Below, in pieces: positions 24,696 to 34,570 of a stretch of DNA of 64,000 nucleotides. The position numbers and the translations under genes were made by a program. The stretch's first letter is position 1. Each line of letters starts with the position of its first letter. The DNA lies in NCBI GenBank assembly GCA_020634435.1, contig JACKBS010000004.1, positions 682,001 to 746,000 of the forward strand, read 5' to 3'. A model generated the notes under the pieces. The model had not been told where the DNA came from, ran no database searches, and saw only the letters and a program-made list of their open reading frames with translations. Source of the stretch: Ardenticatenaceae bacterium. GTDB taxonomy: Bacteria > Chloroflexota > Anaerolineae > Promineifilales > Promineifilaceae.

Positions 24696-25930
24696 TGCAA
24701 AATAGTCACCGAGGCCTGACGGCATTGATAAAGGCCATATTCATCACCGCGATTGGCAATGTAGACGTCGTCGTTGATCGTGTCTACCCCCACGGCAAAA
24801 GGTTGCAACCCTTGGGCTGGAATGGTGTTAACCACGGCTAACTCTCTGATGACTGAAATCGTGTTGCTGCTACGATTGGTCACAAACACGTAACCAGTGT
24901 TGGGATTCACCCCAATTCCCCAAGGCATGGTGCCAACGGCAATTGTTTTAAGGACCTGTGTGCCTTTGACCACTGTAACGGTGTTTTTGTCCGGGTTAGT
25001 AAAGTAGGCGTTGCCACTGATGGGATCAAGGGCAACCGAGCGGGATCCACTTAAGCTGCCTGAATCTGTGTCAATGTAAGTAAAGGTTTTTGTGTTCAGA
25101 TTAAAAACGGAAATATTGTGTGGGTAGGTGGTATTCGGATCTGAATGCGCCAGGTAGATATACCCACGGGTGGCGTCAATCACCATATCTTTGACTCCCC
25201 AGCCAGCTCGATAATTCCCAACAACGTTGGTTCCATCGAGGACATACATCTTGCCATGTGACCAGCTGGCAACATAGACGAGGCCTGTGTTCGGGTCAAC
25301 AACAGCCGGTTCCAGCCAACCTGCGCCGTTGTTGGGCGGCGTGCCCTGAGGATCAGTAACACTAACATTACTGAGCAGCGTCAAGCCATTAACTACCTGA
25401 ACAGTGCTGTCCAAATCGGTAATGTAAGTATAGCCATTAACGGGATTCACAACGGCCCCATACGGCTCATATTTATCCGGGATTTTGCCGACGATGGTTG
25501 TCCCATTAAGCACAGTTACCTGGTCATGTAATACGGTGACGTAGGTGAGCGGGGAATCATTGTCGGCGGCAATCTGGGTAGGCCATTCGCCCATAGCAAT
25601 ATTAGTTACAAAGTTGCCGTTTTTGAAAGCGCTAACGTTGTAGCTAAAGTTGTTGGCGACATATACATAGCCACTAACCGCATTAAAGCCAACTGCATTA
25701 GGGCATTGAGCATTTGGCAGAGCTACATTTTTAACAAATTGGGGTACTGGAGCAATGGATTTAAAGACAAGCGGTAAGTAGGTGGTGCTTGTGCTGCCTG
25801 TTTCCTCAATGAGTGGAGCAGCTGCCACAGATGGTCGTTGCCCTACTGAAACAGTTATTACTGTGAAAGACAACAGAATCAGTAAAGCTAGAAGGTAAAA
25901 ACGTCGGGCTTTGGATTCATTTGTACGCAT
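24692..25930 (-). CDS. Exported YncE-type beta-propeller protein
   Basis: 412 residues from ATG 25930. N-terminal signal peptide (hydrophobic LLALLILLSFTVITVSV, cleavage near VAAAP), then TSTTYLPLVFKS, a short 'YLPLV' segment often seen after the signal in Chloroflexota surface proteins. The rest is a seven-bladed YVTN/NHL-type propeller; repeated blade motifs include NAVSGYVYVANN, NPVNGYTYITD, DPNTGLVYVAS, DATRGYIYLAH, DPISGNAYFT, NPNTGYVFVTN and DTINDDVYIAN. Such propellers bind ligands or proteins; no enzyme residues are evident. GGAG lies 13 bases upstream of the ATG, a long spacing. Convergent with the YfhO-like gene (stops share four bases). Confidence 0.82.
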   Translation of the reverse strand: MRTNESKARRFYLLALLILLSFTVITVSVGQRPSVAAAPLIEETGSTSTTYLPLVFKSIAPVPQFVKNVALPNAQCPNAVGFNAVSGYVYVANNFSYNVSAFKNGNFVTNIAMGEWPTQIAADNDSPLTYVTVLHDQVTVLNGTTIVGKIPDKYEPYGAVVNPVNGYTYITDLDSTVQVVNGLTLLSNVSVTDPQGTPPNNGAGWLEPAVVDPNTGLVYVASWSHGKMYVLDGTNVVGNYRAGWGVKDMVIDATRGYIYLAHSDPNTTYPHNISVFNLNTKTFTYIDTDSGSLSGSRSVALDPISGNAYFTNPDKNTVTVVKGTQVLKTIAVGTMPWGIGVNPNTGYVFVTNRSSNTISVIRELAVVNTIPAQGLQPFAVGVDTINDDVYIANRGDEYGLYQCRQASVTILH

Positions 25931-26145
25931 AGAAGATTGTTTACTCCTGATACTGCCTGAAAAAGTTTGATATAAATCACATCGAGCCATTGGAGAAAAT
26001 CAGAAAATGATGGTGCCCAGGCCACGCATTTAGTGGAATCTCCACGGATCGGGATTATTCTATCAATCTGTATTTTTTTTTCTAGACGATATGCTTACCA
26101 TCTTTGTGTGACCTTCTAACGAAAAAGCAGATAATATTGCCCAAG

Positions 26146-28335
26146 ATGAAAGAAAAAAGATGGTTGGTCCTGGTTATAGCCAGTTATGTGGTCCTGGCGG
26201 GTGCTTATTCTTGGGTGGTGCCTCTTGGTGAATCACCGGATGAGGTGGACCACTTTTTGTATGTGCGCTATCTGGTGGAAAATCGAGAATTTCCGGTGAT
26301 GCACCCGAACGCAGCCGAAAATGAGACGATGGAAGCGAACCAGCCGCCCTTGTTTTACCTCTTAAATGCCGTTCTCACCGGGCCGCTGCCCATGACGGCT
26401 ACAGCCGATTTTCCCCTCAATGCCTGTTTTACCTTTGATCCGTTTGATGGGGGTCGGGCTCACTTTTATCTTCACGCAAGCGCGGAGCAAGCGCCTTTGT
26501 CGGCTGATTATCTGGCTTTTCGGGCAGCCAGGCTGGTATCAGTGGTGTTGGGGGTGTTGACGATCTGGTTAACGTACCGTTTGGGCCGATATGTGACCAT
26601 GAGCAGCGGCCCTATCGGTTTGTTGGCGGCGGGGATTCTAGCGTTTAATCCTCAATTCATTTTTATGACGGCCAGCGTTAACAATGATGTGTTAACGGCC
26701 GTTCTTGGCGCCGCCCTGGTTTATTTCACGGTAGAAGCGGGGCAAACTCCTTCGCTGAAGCGCTTTGTTGGGTTGGGTATTTTGATGGGGCTAGGGCTGC
26801 TGACTAAATTTGCCCTGCTGGCCTTGTGGCCATTGCCGCTGCTGGCCATCTTCTTAACGGCGGACAAAAAACAACCCAGGCGAAGCGTGCAGTACGTGGC
26901 TGTGGTGTTGGTGCTGCCGCTATTGGTGGCTGGCTGGTGGTATTTTCGTGCTTACCTGCTGTACGGCGATCCGCTGGCCTGGGATGTGCATTTGCAGGCG
27001 AAGGGTGCCGAAGTGCTGCGTACCACTCCTCTAACGCTAACCGATTTGCGCGAATTTGTGGTGATTCATTTTCAGTCTTACTGGGCGTGGTTTGGCTGGT
27101 TAAAAATTAAGGCAGCGAGCTGGGTGTATGCTGTGTTGGCGATGTGGGTTTTTGTGGCCATGCTAGGGTTGCTGCTGGTGAGCCGTGATGGGCTGCGGCA
27201 GTTGCAAGCCACTGGAGTCGGCCAGTGGCGTTCCTGGCTACGGAAAAATATGGGGGTAACGGCCGTTCTCTTGAGCCTTCTAGCCACTGGGGTCATTTAT
27301 GCGTCACTGTTCCGCTACATTCAAACGATTAATTGGTCAGGGTACCAGGGACGACTGGCTTATGCGGCGGTTGCACCGATGGCTGTTTTATTAGCGGTAG
27401 GGTGGGAGCGAACGGCCGTTGCTATTACCCAATTGGGGAGAAGCCAGCGGACGACAGGGCAAAAGTTGTGGTACAGCGTGCCTTTGGTCGGTTTGTTAGC
27501 ACTGGCTCTCGTGAGTTTGGGACAGCTTAACGCCGCTTACGATCGGGCGACGATTGATGAACCGCCCGCCAGTTGGCTGCGCGTTTGTCAGGAAACCCCT
27601 GGTGGTTTTTATGTAGAAGCGGTTGATTACAAGGCGGTTGTTAGCCAGGGTGAGTCGTTTGTTGTTTCTCTGGCTGGCTATGGTGCGGACGCGGATGGTC
27701 TGGCTGGTGAAGTGGCGCTACTTAACTGGGATGGTGCGGTATTGGCAACGGCCGTTCTCCAGCAAACTTCTATTGCCAAAGATCAGGTTGTGGGCCAGGC
27801 AGTGCTTTCCTTGCCGCCAGATGTGCAGCCTGCTGCTGCCAGACTGGTGTTTTTGGTAGAGAACGGTTCGGTGGACCTGGGACCGGTAAAAATTGCTGCT
27901 GATCAGACAGGTTTGCCGGAGCCAGACGTGCCAGTGGCGGCCAATTTTGCTAATGAGATTGCCTTGATGGGCTACGACTTGCAGATTGAGTCGGGTGTGG
28001 TGCGGTTAAAAACCTATTGGCAAGCGCAGCGGCCTATTGAGGCAAGTTATACCATTTTTGTGCATCTGCTGGATGGAGATGGAGTGCTGGTGGCGCAGCA
28101 AGATGCGCTGCCCCAGGGCGGAGCGTATCCGACAACAATTTGGGCGGTTGGTGAAGTGGTGGTGGATGAAGCGGTGTTGTCCCTGCCGCCAGAGGCTAAG
28201 CCCGCCACATTGTCCATTGGGCTGTACCAGCTGGATACGTTGGAACGGCTGCCGTTGGTGGGCGCGGTTACGGGCGAGAATTTGAGCAGCCAGACCGACA
28301 ATCTTCTCCTGACTGTGCCGGACGAGGGTGGGTAA
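26146..28335 (+). CDS. GT-C-type membrane glycosyltransferase with C-terminal beta module
   Basis: 729 residues, ~12 spans. First outer loop GESPDEVDHFLYVRYLVENR with Asp32-Glu33 and a following Asp-His is the GT39/DUF2142-like acidic site; the gene at 34563 has the same layout. A loop HPNAAENETMEANQPPLFYLL precedes TM2. After the last span a beta-rich region leads into the shared C-terminal module (~600-728: IALMGYDLQIESGVVRLKTY, TIFVHLLDGDGVLVAQQD, TLSIGLYQLDTLERLPLV). ATG 26146 is preferred to an upstream TTG at 26104. Runs into the next gene with an 8-base gap, so co-transcribed. Substrate unknown. Confidence 0.76.
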   Translation: MKEKRWLVLVIASYVVLAGAYSWVVPLGESPDEVDHFLYVRYLVENREFPVMHPNAAENETMEANQPPLFYLLNAVLTGPLPMTATADFPLNACFTFDPFDGGRAHFYLHASAEQAPLSADYLAFRAARLVSVVLGVLTIWLTYRLGRYVTMSSGPIGLLAAGILAFNPQFIFMTASVNNDVLTAVLGAALVYFTVEAGQTPSLKRFVGLGILMGLGLLTKFALLALWPLPLLAIFLTADKKQPRRSVQYVAVVLVLPLLVAGWWYFRAYLLYGDPLAWDVHLQAKGAEVLRTTPLTLTDLREFVVIHFQSYWAWFGWLKIKAASWVYAVLAMWVFVAMLGLLLVSRDGLRQLQATGVGQWRSWLRKNMGVTAVLLSLLATGVIYASLFRYIQTINWSGYQGRLAYAAVAPMAVLLAVGWERTAVAITQLGRSQRTTGQKLWYSVPLVGLLALALVSLGQLNAAYDRATIDEPPASWLRVCQETPGGFYVEAVDYKAVVSQGESFVVSLAGYGADADGLAGEVALLNWDGAVLATAVLQQTSIAKDQVVGQAVLSLPPDVQPAAARLVFLVENGSVDLGPVKIAADQTGLPEPDVPVAANFANEIALMGYDLQIESGVVRLKTYWQAQRPIEASYTIFVHLLDGDGVLVAQQDALPQGGAYPTTIWAVGEVVVDEAVLSLPPEAKPATLSIGLYQLDTLERLPLVGAVTGENLSSQTDNLLLTVPDEGG

Positions 28336-28342
28336 CGTAGTG

Positions 28343-30712
28343 ATGCGTAAAGGGATTTTCCGCCTGACGGCCGTATTTCTGCTGCTTCTTTTTTGGGGGC
28401 GGTTGGTGGCAACGGCCGTAACCCTCTCGGCCACGTTTGATGAGCCGCTGCACGTGCTGCAAGGGCTCTTTTTTTGGCGGCAGCGGTCGCTGCTGAGTGT
28501 GGTGCAAAATCCGCCCCTGGTGAATGCTCTTATGGGCGTGCCGCTGCGCCTGGCATTTCACCCGCTGCTGCCGCCAGAAGCGAGCGGTCCGGTTTTCCAG
28601 GATTGGTTGAAGGTAAGCCAGCAATTTTTTTGGCAGGCTAACGACAATGGCCTGCAAATGGTGTTTGTGGGGCGACTAGCAGTCATCTGTCTGGCCCTTT
28701 TGCTGGGGGCGCTGCTGCTGCGCTGGGCGGGCCAATGGTTTGGTCGCGACGCCGGTCTGTTGACGCTCATTTTATACACCTTTGATCCCAACGTGTTGGC
28801 TAATGCTTCCTTGGCGACAACGGATTTAGGAACGGCCGTATTTATGACCCTGGCTGCCTACGCAGTGTGGCGCTACTGGACGACACAAGATGCGGGCAAA
28901 TTTCCTGGCTGGCGAAGATACTTGTTGGTGGGAACGGCCGTTGGGCTGGCTTTTGCCAGCAAATTTTCGGGGATTATCTTGGTGCCCGCGCTGGTTCTGG
29001 CCGCTATTTGGCGACAGCTGGGTAGGCAAAAACGGACCAGTTGGGGGCACGCTTTTCGAGAACTAGCTGGCTGGCTGTTAATTGGGACCGTTGTCTTCCT
29101 CTTGATTTACCGGTTTGACTGGACCTCTTTGCAGATGGATTTTTCGTTACAGCAAACCCATCAGTTGGAGGGTCACTCCTCGTTCTTGTTCGGGCAAGTG
29201 AATGTTGGTGGTTGGTGGTATTACTTTCCGGTGCTGTTTGCTGTTAAAACGCCGCTGGCTATTCTGCTGCTAGTGGGCTTGGGCTTATTTTTGTTTGTCC
29301 GGCGTTGGCCGTGGTCCTGGCCGCAAGTGTGGGTTTGGCTGTTGGTGGGTGGCGTTGCTGGTGCCAGCCTGATCAGCCGGGTTAACATTGGCTACCGCTA
29401 TTTGCTGCCAATTTTGCCCCTGCTGTTTGTGCTGTTTGGTGGAATCTGGCCTGAGCTCAAGTCTCGGGGGCGATTGGCGATTGGTCTGGCGCTGCTCTGG
29501 GTGGTGGTGGAAAGCGCCTGGCTTCATCCGCATTACCTGGCGTATTTCAACCAGCTGGCGGGCGGGCCGAGCCAGGGCTGGCGTGTCGCGGTGGATTCAA
29601 ACCTGGATTGGGGGCAAGATTTGGCTGCCCTGGCCGATTTTGAGCACGAGCATTTGCCCGAGCCATACCAGGTGGCCTGGTTGGGCAGTGTGCCGCTTGC
29701 AGTTTATGGTGTTGAAAACGGCCGTCCCATGCCTATCTGGCCCCACGGTCGTGAAGACCCCCTGACGGACCCGTTTTATCCGCCCTTGCCTGCCTCAGGG
29801 AGTTACGTTTTGAGTGCCACTCAGCTACAAGGCGTCTACCTGAAAAATCGAGATCGATTTGCCTGGTTTCAGGAACACGAGCCGTCTGATCGCATCGGCT
29901 ATTCACTGTTTGTGTACGATGTGCCCGCTGCTGGTCCGGCAGTGGGGTTGGGCCTGTCGGGTATTGGCCCGGCAATGATTGCGTCCGGTGATTATACGGC
30001 TGCCTTTCAGTCGAACGATGTGCGGCCGCGCTGGTTTGATGCCCGTACCAGCCTGCTTTGGCCAGCTGGTGGGAGCGAGGAGGTATGGACGGCCGTTGGC
30101 GCGGGCCACTTACCACAAAATCCGCTGCTCAACTCCCTGTATCCAGAGTCTGGCCCAGTGCTCACTGGGTCTCAGGTGCTGGATGGCCAAACCTGGCAGT
30201 ATGGCCTGTACCAATGGGATTTATCGTTTTTCGCTGAACTTCTCGAACAGCCAGAAGTTACGGCCGATTTTGGCTGGTCCGCCGAGCCTGTGGTGGGTGC
30301 GGCGACGTGGTCTGAAAAGCGGTTGGCCCTGGCTGAAAAGCCATTGTTTGAAGAGACGTTTAGTCTATCTGGCTATCAGGTTGAGGTTACAGAGGAGGCA
30401 GTGACGCTGCTGGGCTATTGGAACGTGCAGCAGCCGCCTCAGGACGAGGTCAAAATTTTTGTCCATTTGTTGGATGCTTCAGGCCAGTTAATCAGTCAGC
30501 ATGACGGGCTCGACGTAGACTGGCGCTGGTTGCAGCCGGGCGATGCCTTCGCCCAACTGCATGTCGTCTCCCTGCCCGCTGATCTGCCGCCAGGGACTTA
30601 TGCTTTGCAGCTTGGCCTGTACCATACGGACGATGGGGGCCGACTTCCTTTGGCTGTGGCCGACACAACGACGGATCGTGTGCTGCTGCAAACGATAGAA
30701 ATTGGCCAATAG
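28343..30712 (+). CDS. PMT/ArnT-like membrane glycosyltransferase with C-terminal beta module
   Basis: 789 residues, ~11 spans. The acidic site is SATFDEPLHVLQG (Asp33-Glu34). It shares with the protein at 17695 the order: NVLANASLATTDLGTAVFM, AVDSNLDWGQDLAALADF, a soluble SYVLSATQLQGVYLKNRDRF region and DVRPRWFDARTSLLWPAGG, then the C-terminal module (~670-788: KIFVHLLDASGQLISQHDGL, GTYALQLGLYHTDDGGRLPL). The ATG at 28343 is used because upstream GTG codons overlap the previous gene. The two paralogues probably arose by duplication and may act on successive sugars or acceptors. Confidence 0.78.
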   Translation: MRKGIFRLTAVFLLLLFWGRLVATAVTLSATFDEPLHVLQGLFFWRQRSLLSVVQNPPLVNALMGVPLRLAFHPLLPPEASGPVFQDWLKVSQQFFWQANDNGLQMVFVGRLAVICLALLLGALLLRWAGQWFGRDAGLLTLILYTFDPNVLANASLATTDLGTAVFMTLAAYAVWRYWTTQDAGKFPGWRRYLLVGTAVGLAFASKFSGIILVPALVLAAIWRQLGRQKRTSWGHAFRELAGWLLIGTVVFLLIYRFDWTSLQMDFSLQQTHQLEGHSSFLFGQVNVGGWWYYFPVLFAVKTPLAILLLVGLGLFLFVRRWPWSWPQVWVWLLVGGVAGASLISRVNIGYRYLLPILPLLFVLFGGIWPELKSRGRLAIGLALLWVVVESAWLHPHYLAYFNQLAGGPSQGWRVAVDSNLDWGQDLAALADFEHEHLPEPYQVAWLGSVPLAVYGVENGRPMPIWPHGREDPLTDPFYPPLPASGSYVLSATQLQGVYLKNRDRFAWFQEHEPSDRIGYSLFVYDVPAAGPAVGLGLSGIGPAMIASGDYTAAFQSNDVRPRWFDARTSLLWPAGGSEEVWTAVGAGHLPQNPLLNSLYPESGPVLTGSQVLDGQTWQYGLYQWDLSFFAELLEQPEVTADFGWSAEPVVGAATWSEKRLALAEKPLFEETFSLSGYQVEVTEEAVTLLGYWNVQQPPQDEVKIFVHLLDASGQLISQHDGLDVDWRWLQPGDAFAQLHVVSLPADLPPGTYALQLGLYHTDDGGRLPLAVADTTTDRVLLQTIEIGQ

Positions 30713-30780
30713 CAAACGGCCGTTGGACGCCCTGTTTAAAGCAAGATAAGATACCTCCCGATTTGATAAGGAAGATTGGT

Positions 30781-32994
30781 ATGCCACGCTTAGACAAGGA
30801 AACGCAGGAGAAAACGACCGTTTCCCAGGAGCAAATCCTGGTTTCTCTTGTCATTCCCACCCGTAATGAGTCGCAAAATATTGTGCCCTTGCTTCAACGG
30901 TTGGCAGCTGCGCTGTCTTCTGAAATTGAACTCAGCGCAGTAGAAGTTTTGTTTGTTGATGACAGCACAGATGACACGCCTCAGGTGGTGATCCAGGCGG
31001 CACCTCGCTTCCCTTTTGCGGTAAGCCTGATTGCCCGCCCGCCGGAACGACGCAATGGTTTGAGCGGTGCGGTCGTTGAGGGTTTTGAGGCGGCTCAAGG
31101 GACCTGGCTGTGTGTGATGGATGCCGATTTACAGCATCCGCCGGAATTGGTACCGGCGCTGTTGACCCGCGCCATTGAGGCACGAGCCGACATCGTGATC
31201 GGCAGCCGAAAATCTGGTTTATTGGGGCCATTGGGCTTGAGCCGCAAGCGGGCCATGACTTCCCAACTGCTAACCCTGCTGGCACGAGCCTGGTTTCCTC
31301 GCTTGCTGCGCAACGTTTCGGACCCGTTGACTGGACTGTTTTTGGTGCGGCGGGCGGCGGTGGATACGGCCGTTCTTCGTCCTGATGGCTTCAAAATATT
31401 GCTGGAAATTTTGATTCGCTGCCCTGGGCTGCGTGTTTCGGAAATTTTCTTTGATTTTGCCAGCCGTCACCAGGGAGAAAGTAAGGCCGATTTTCAGGAA
31501 GGGATGAAGTTTTTTCGTCACTTGCTGCGGCTGCGGCTGACGGCTAACCAGTCGTTCCCCCGGCTGGTGCTGGTGGCCTTGTTTAGTTTGTTGGTGGATA
31601 CGGCCGCTTTTGCCCTGGGCCAGCAGTGGATACCCTTGCCGTATTGGGCAACGGCGTTTATCGCGGCGCAGTTTGTCATCTTGCTGCGCTTTTTCTTGAC
31701 GGAGAAGTGGGTTTTGGGTGGCGGTCATCCGGTTCCCGGCTGGCCCAGCCTGCGCCGCTTTTGGGTAACCAACCAATTTTCGTTGCTTCTGGTGCGCCTT
31801 CCCCTGCTAATTTTGCTGTTTTCAGTCTGGAACTGGTCTGCGCTTGGCGCTATCTTGCTGGCGGTTTTGGTGGAAAGTGTGGTGCGCTATACCATTTCTG
31901 AACAGTGGGTATTTTCGCGTCGGGGCATAACAATGTGGCAGCCAGGCACCTATCGCTACAATATTCACGACATTATCCGCATTGAGTCGCAAACGCCGCT
32001 GCCGGAACTGGCCTATTTTCATGTAGCGGAACCGCTGCCGCATGTGGATATTCAAATCCGCATAGACCGGTTTGGGACGCCCACGCCGCAGCCGGGCGCT
32101 ATCTTGTATAACGAGCGGTTTAGCCGGTTTGGTTTTGGCATGGTAGTGCTCCCTGGCGACAATTTTAGTGAGATTGTGGTTTCCCCGCTTTTGGGGGCTG
32201 CACCGTTTGCGCTGTATAAAAGCGTGGTGGAGCCGGTGCTGCGCTGGGCGCTGGTGCAGCGGGGCTATGTTTTGGTCTATGGCGCGTCGGTGGCCCAAAA
32301 CAAGGCGGCCACGCTCATCGTGCCAGAAGGGGATGTCGGCAAAACGGAAGCGGCCCTTCAAGCAACGCAGCAGGCTGGATATGCGTTTATGTCGGATGAT
32401 TTTGCCATTTTGGCGGGAAACGGCCGTCTCTACAGCTTCCCCAAGCCTATTTCCGTTACGGCATCCTTGCTGCGCCAATCAGCCAACGGCCGTCCTGGTA
32501 AGAGCGGCTTCCTTTGGCTGCAAAACTTACTGTACTGGCGTTTAGGTCGCCAGGTGGGTCTTCAGTTGAGTCGGCGTGGCTGGCCAGTGGCTACTTTGAA
32601 TATTCTGTGGCAACGGTTTTGGCAGCCGCCCAAGTGGCCTGTTCAGGCCGTGCAACCGGATATTCTGCTGGCTGATACGGCCGATCTCAAAGAGGTGGTT
32701 TTGCTAGTCGATGGAGGTGCGGCGATGACGGCCGTTCCGACTGCCAGGCTCATCCAATTTGTGATTCAGCATCAGCGGGCTGTAGAGGGTTTCCCGCCCT
32801 ATAATTTGCTTTTGGAGCAGCTTGAAGATTCCAATAAAATAGCGTTGGCAGAGAAGGAAGAGGCCATCATTACCCAGGCTTTACAGACATGTACTGGCTG
32901 GTCATTGGGCAAGCAAAACAAATGGCCCCAGCATGGGCGTTCCGAACGGTTTGATGTCTCCTCAGAGCTGGCGCTGATGTTGAAAGAAAATTGA
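30781..32994 (+). CDS. GT2 (DPM1-like) - GtrA - HprK-like three-domain fusion
   Basis: 737 residues. (1) Residues ~18-240: GT-A fold family 2 transferase of the dolichyl-phosphate-mannose synthase type (SLVIPTRNESQNI, FVDDSTDDTP, MDADLQHPPELV, DPLTGLFLVRR), expected to make a polyprenyl-phosphate sugar from an NDP-sugar. (2) ~258-378: GtrA-like four-span domain (FPRLVLVALFSLLVDTAAF, FLTEKWVLGG, RYTISEQWVF), a proposed flippase for the product. (3) ~385-700: a domain with the order of HPr-kinase-type P-loop proteins: YGASVAQNKAATLIVPEGDV, GKT at 520-522, and FMSDDFAIL (Asp539-Asp540). The first Gly of the Walker A loop is Pro. Start ATG 30781 has AAGGAAG just upstream. The third domain is the unusual part. 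Confidence 0.82.
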   Translation: MPRLDKETQEKTTVSQEQILVSLVIPTRNESQNIVPLLQRLAAALSSEIELSAVEVLFVDDSTDDTPQVVIQAAPRFPFAVSLIARPPERRNGLSGAVVEGFEAAQGTWLCVMDADLQHPPELVPALLTRAIEARADIVIGSRKSGLLGPLGLSRKRAMTSQLLTLLARAWFPRLLRNVSDPLTGLFLVRRAAVDTAVLRPDGFKILLEILIRCPGLRVSEIFFDFASRHQGESKADFQEGMKFFRHLLRLRLTANQSFPRLVLVALFSLLVDTAAFALGQQWIPLPYWATAFIAAQFVILLRFFLTEKWVLGGGHPVPGWPSLRRFWVTNQFSLLLVRLPLLILLFSVWNWSALGAILLAVLVESVVRYTISEQWVFSRRGITMWQPGTYRYNIHDIIRIESQTPLPELAYFHVAEPLPHVDIQIRIDRFGTPTPQPGAILYNERFSRFGFGMVVLPGDNFSEIVVSPLLGAAPFALYKSVVEPVLRWALVQRGYVLVYGASVAQNKAATLIVPEGDVGKTEAALQATQQAGYAFMSDDFAILAGNGRLYSFPKPISVTASLLRQSANGRPGKSGFLWLQNLLYWRLGRQVGLQLSRRGWPVATLNILWQRFWQPPKWPVQAVQPDILLADTADLKEVVLLVDGGAAMTAVPTARLIQFVIQHQRAVEGFPPYNLLLEQLEDSNKIALAEKEEAIITQALQTCTGWSLGKQNKWPQHGRSERFDVSSELALMLKEN

Positions 32995-33056
32995 CGATTC
33001 TTGTGAAAAACTGAAAAGTCGTGGCAGCAGTTCCTCCTTTTCAGTGGAGCACTTTT

Positions 33057-33854
33057 ATGACCGAGAAGAAAAATGTTGTCGTGGTTATGCCTGCATACAA
33101 TGCGGCTGAGACCCTTGAGGAAACCTACCGTAGTATCCCGGCGGATTGTGTAGACCAGGTTATTTTGGTGGATGATGGCAGTATTGATAATACGGCCGTT
33201 GTCGCCCAAGAACTTGATCTTGACTTGATTATTCACCCGCACAACGCTGGCTACGGTGCCAACCAAAAAACATGCTACATGGAAGCCCTGCGCCTCAATG
33301 CCGATATTGTTATCATGCTGCACCCTGACGGCCAGTACGACCCCAAAATTATTCCTGACATGATTGCCGCCATTCGTGAAGGTAAAGGGGAGTTTGTTTT
33401 AGGCTCGCGATTCTTGCCACCACGGGGGGCGTTGGCAGGCGGTATGCCGCGTTACAAATATATGGCCAATCGTTTTCTGACCGGGGCCGAAAATCTGGTT
33501 ATGGGGACCAAGCTTTCTGAGTGCCATACAGGCTACCGGGCGTACAGCCGCGACCTTTTGGAAACGGTTCCTTTTCTGCGCAACTCCAACGATTTTGCTT
33601 TCGATACCGAGATGATTTTCCAGGCCAAACATTTTGGTTTTCGTTTTGCTGAAGTGCCGGTTAGTACGAAATATTTTAATGAAGCGTCCTCCATCAGCTT
33701 TACGGCCAGCACGGTTTATGGTCTGAAAACGTTGTGGGTCGCCTGGCGCTATTTGCTGCACCGGCTCAAAATTTGGCAGTTTGATCTATTCAAGCCTACC
33801 CATCGCGGCAAGGCTGATGCGCCCCGTTCGTTATCGATGAACCATAAGTCGTAG
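33057..33854 (+). CDS. GT2 glycosyltransferase, DPM/DPG synthase type
   Basis: 265-residue GT-A fold family 2 enzyme without membrane spans; expected to move a sugar from an NDP-sugar to polyprenyl phosphate at the cytoplasmic face. Motifs: VVVVMPAYNAAETLEETYRS, VILVDDGSIDNT, IVIMLHPDGQYDPK (metal site, here His-Pro-Asp-Gly in place of Asp-x-Asp), GSRFLPPRG, and HTGYRAYSRDLLE near the acceptor pocket. ATG 33057 follows GGAG at seven bases. Follows the three-domain GT2 gene and precedes a methyltransferase on the same strand; likely the same transcript. Confidence 0.85.
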   Translation: MTEKKNVVVVMPAYNAAETLEETYRSIPADCVDQVILVDDGSIDNTAVVAQELDLDLIIHPHNAGYGANQKTCYMEALRLNADIVIMLHPDGQYDPKIIPDMIAAIREGKGEFVLGSRFLPPRGALAGGMPRYKYMANRFLTGAENLVMGTKLSECHTGYRAYSRDLLETVPFLRNSNDFAFDTEMIFQAKHFGFRFAEVPVSTKYFNEASSISFTASTVYGLKTLWVAWRYLLHRLKIWQFDLFKPTHRGKADAPRSLSMNHKS

Positions 33855-33880
33855 CCCCAAGAACGGCACACATAACTTTT

Positions 33881-34570
33881 ATGGATTACCGTAAGCCCGT
33901 TACGTTTGGGGAAAATTGGTCGCCGAGCCGCTACAAAGTTTTGCCCTATTTTGCTGAAGAGAAAAAGATATTTTTAGCCATGCCGGACCCTGTGGTTTTG
34001 GATTTGGGCTGTGCCGCCGGGTGGAATATGAGCCGCTTTCGGCAGTACGGCCGTTCCTCTTACGGCATCGACGTGGTGCCAGAGCGAGTAGAATTGGCCG
34101 CCTACCACGGCCCGGTGGCCATTGCTTCTGGTTTGCAGCTGCCGTTTGCCAACGAAACCTTCGACATCATCTACATTCAGCATGTGCTGCACCACATCGG
34201 CGATGTGACCCAGGCGCTGAACGAAGTGGTTCGCTGCCTGAAGCCGGGCGGGGTGCTTTTCCTGGTGGAAACGACCGAAGACAATCCTATCATTCGCTGG
34301 GGTCGGCGACTGTACCCCAAGTGGCTGGGCGATGAGATTAACGCCCCGTTTTACTTTGCAGACCTGAAGAAACGATTGGGTCAGCATGGCCTGCGTGTAG
34401 AAACGGCCGAACAGTACAGCGTGCTCTTCTGGCTGTGGGAAATTTTGCCAGATCATTTTGCATTTATGGAAAAAATCACCCCGCTGTTTGTCGCCATTGA
34501 GCAGCTCTTGGTCAAAGCGTTTCGTCGGCAGTCGGCGCACTGCTTTTACGTGGCGGTGAAACGTGACTGA
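33881..34570 (+). CDS. SAM-dependent methyltransferase (class I)
   Basis: 229 residues. Motif I VVLDLGCAAGWNMSRF, strand-2 SYGIDVVPERVELA, motif II-like FDIIYIQHVLHHIGD, and LKPGGVLFLVETTEDNP. HVLHHI and the later LKPGG block resemble UbiE/COQ5-like enzymes, and many surface-glycan clusters carry such sugar or lipid methyltransferases. Its stop overlaps the next start by 8 bases, which argues for translational coupling with the GT-C gene. Confidence 0.85.
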   Translation: MDYRKPVTFGENWSPSRYKVLPYFAEEKKIFLAMPDPVVLDLGCAAGWNMSRFRQYGRSSYGIDVVPERVELAAYHGPVAIASGLQLPFANETFDIIYIQHVLHHIGDVTQALNEVVRCLKPGGVLFLVETTEDNPIIRWGRRLYPKWLGDEINAPFYFADLKKRLGQHGLRVETAEQYSVLFWLWEILPDHFAFMEKITPLFVAIEQLLVKAFRRQSAHCFYVAVKRD

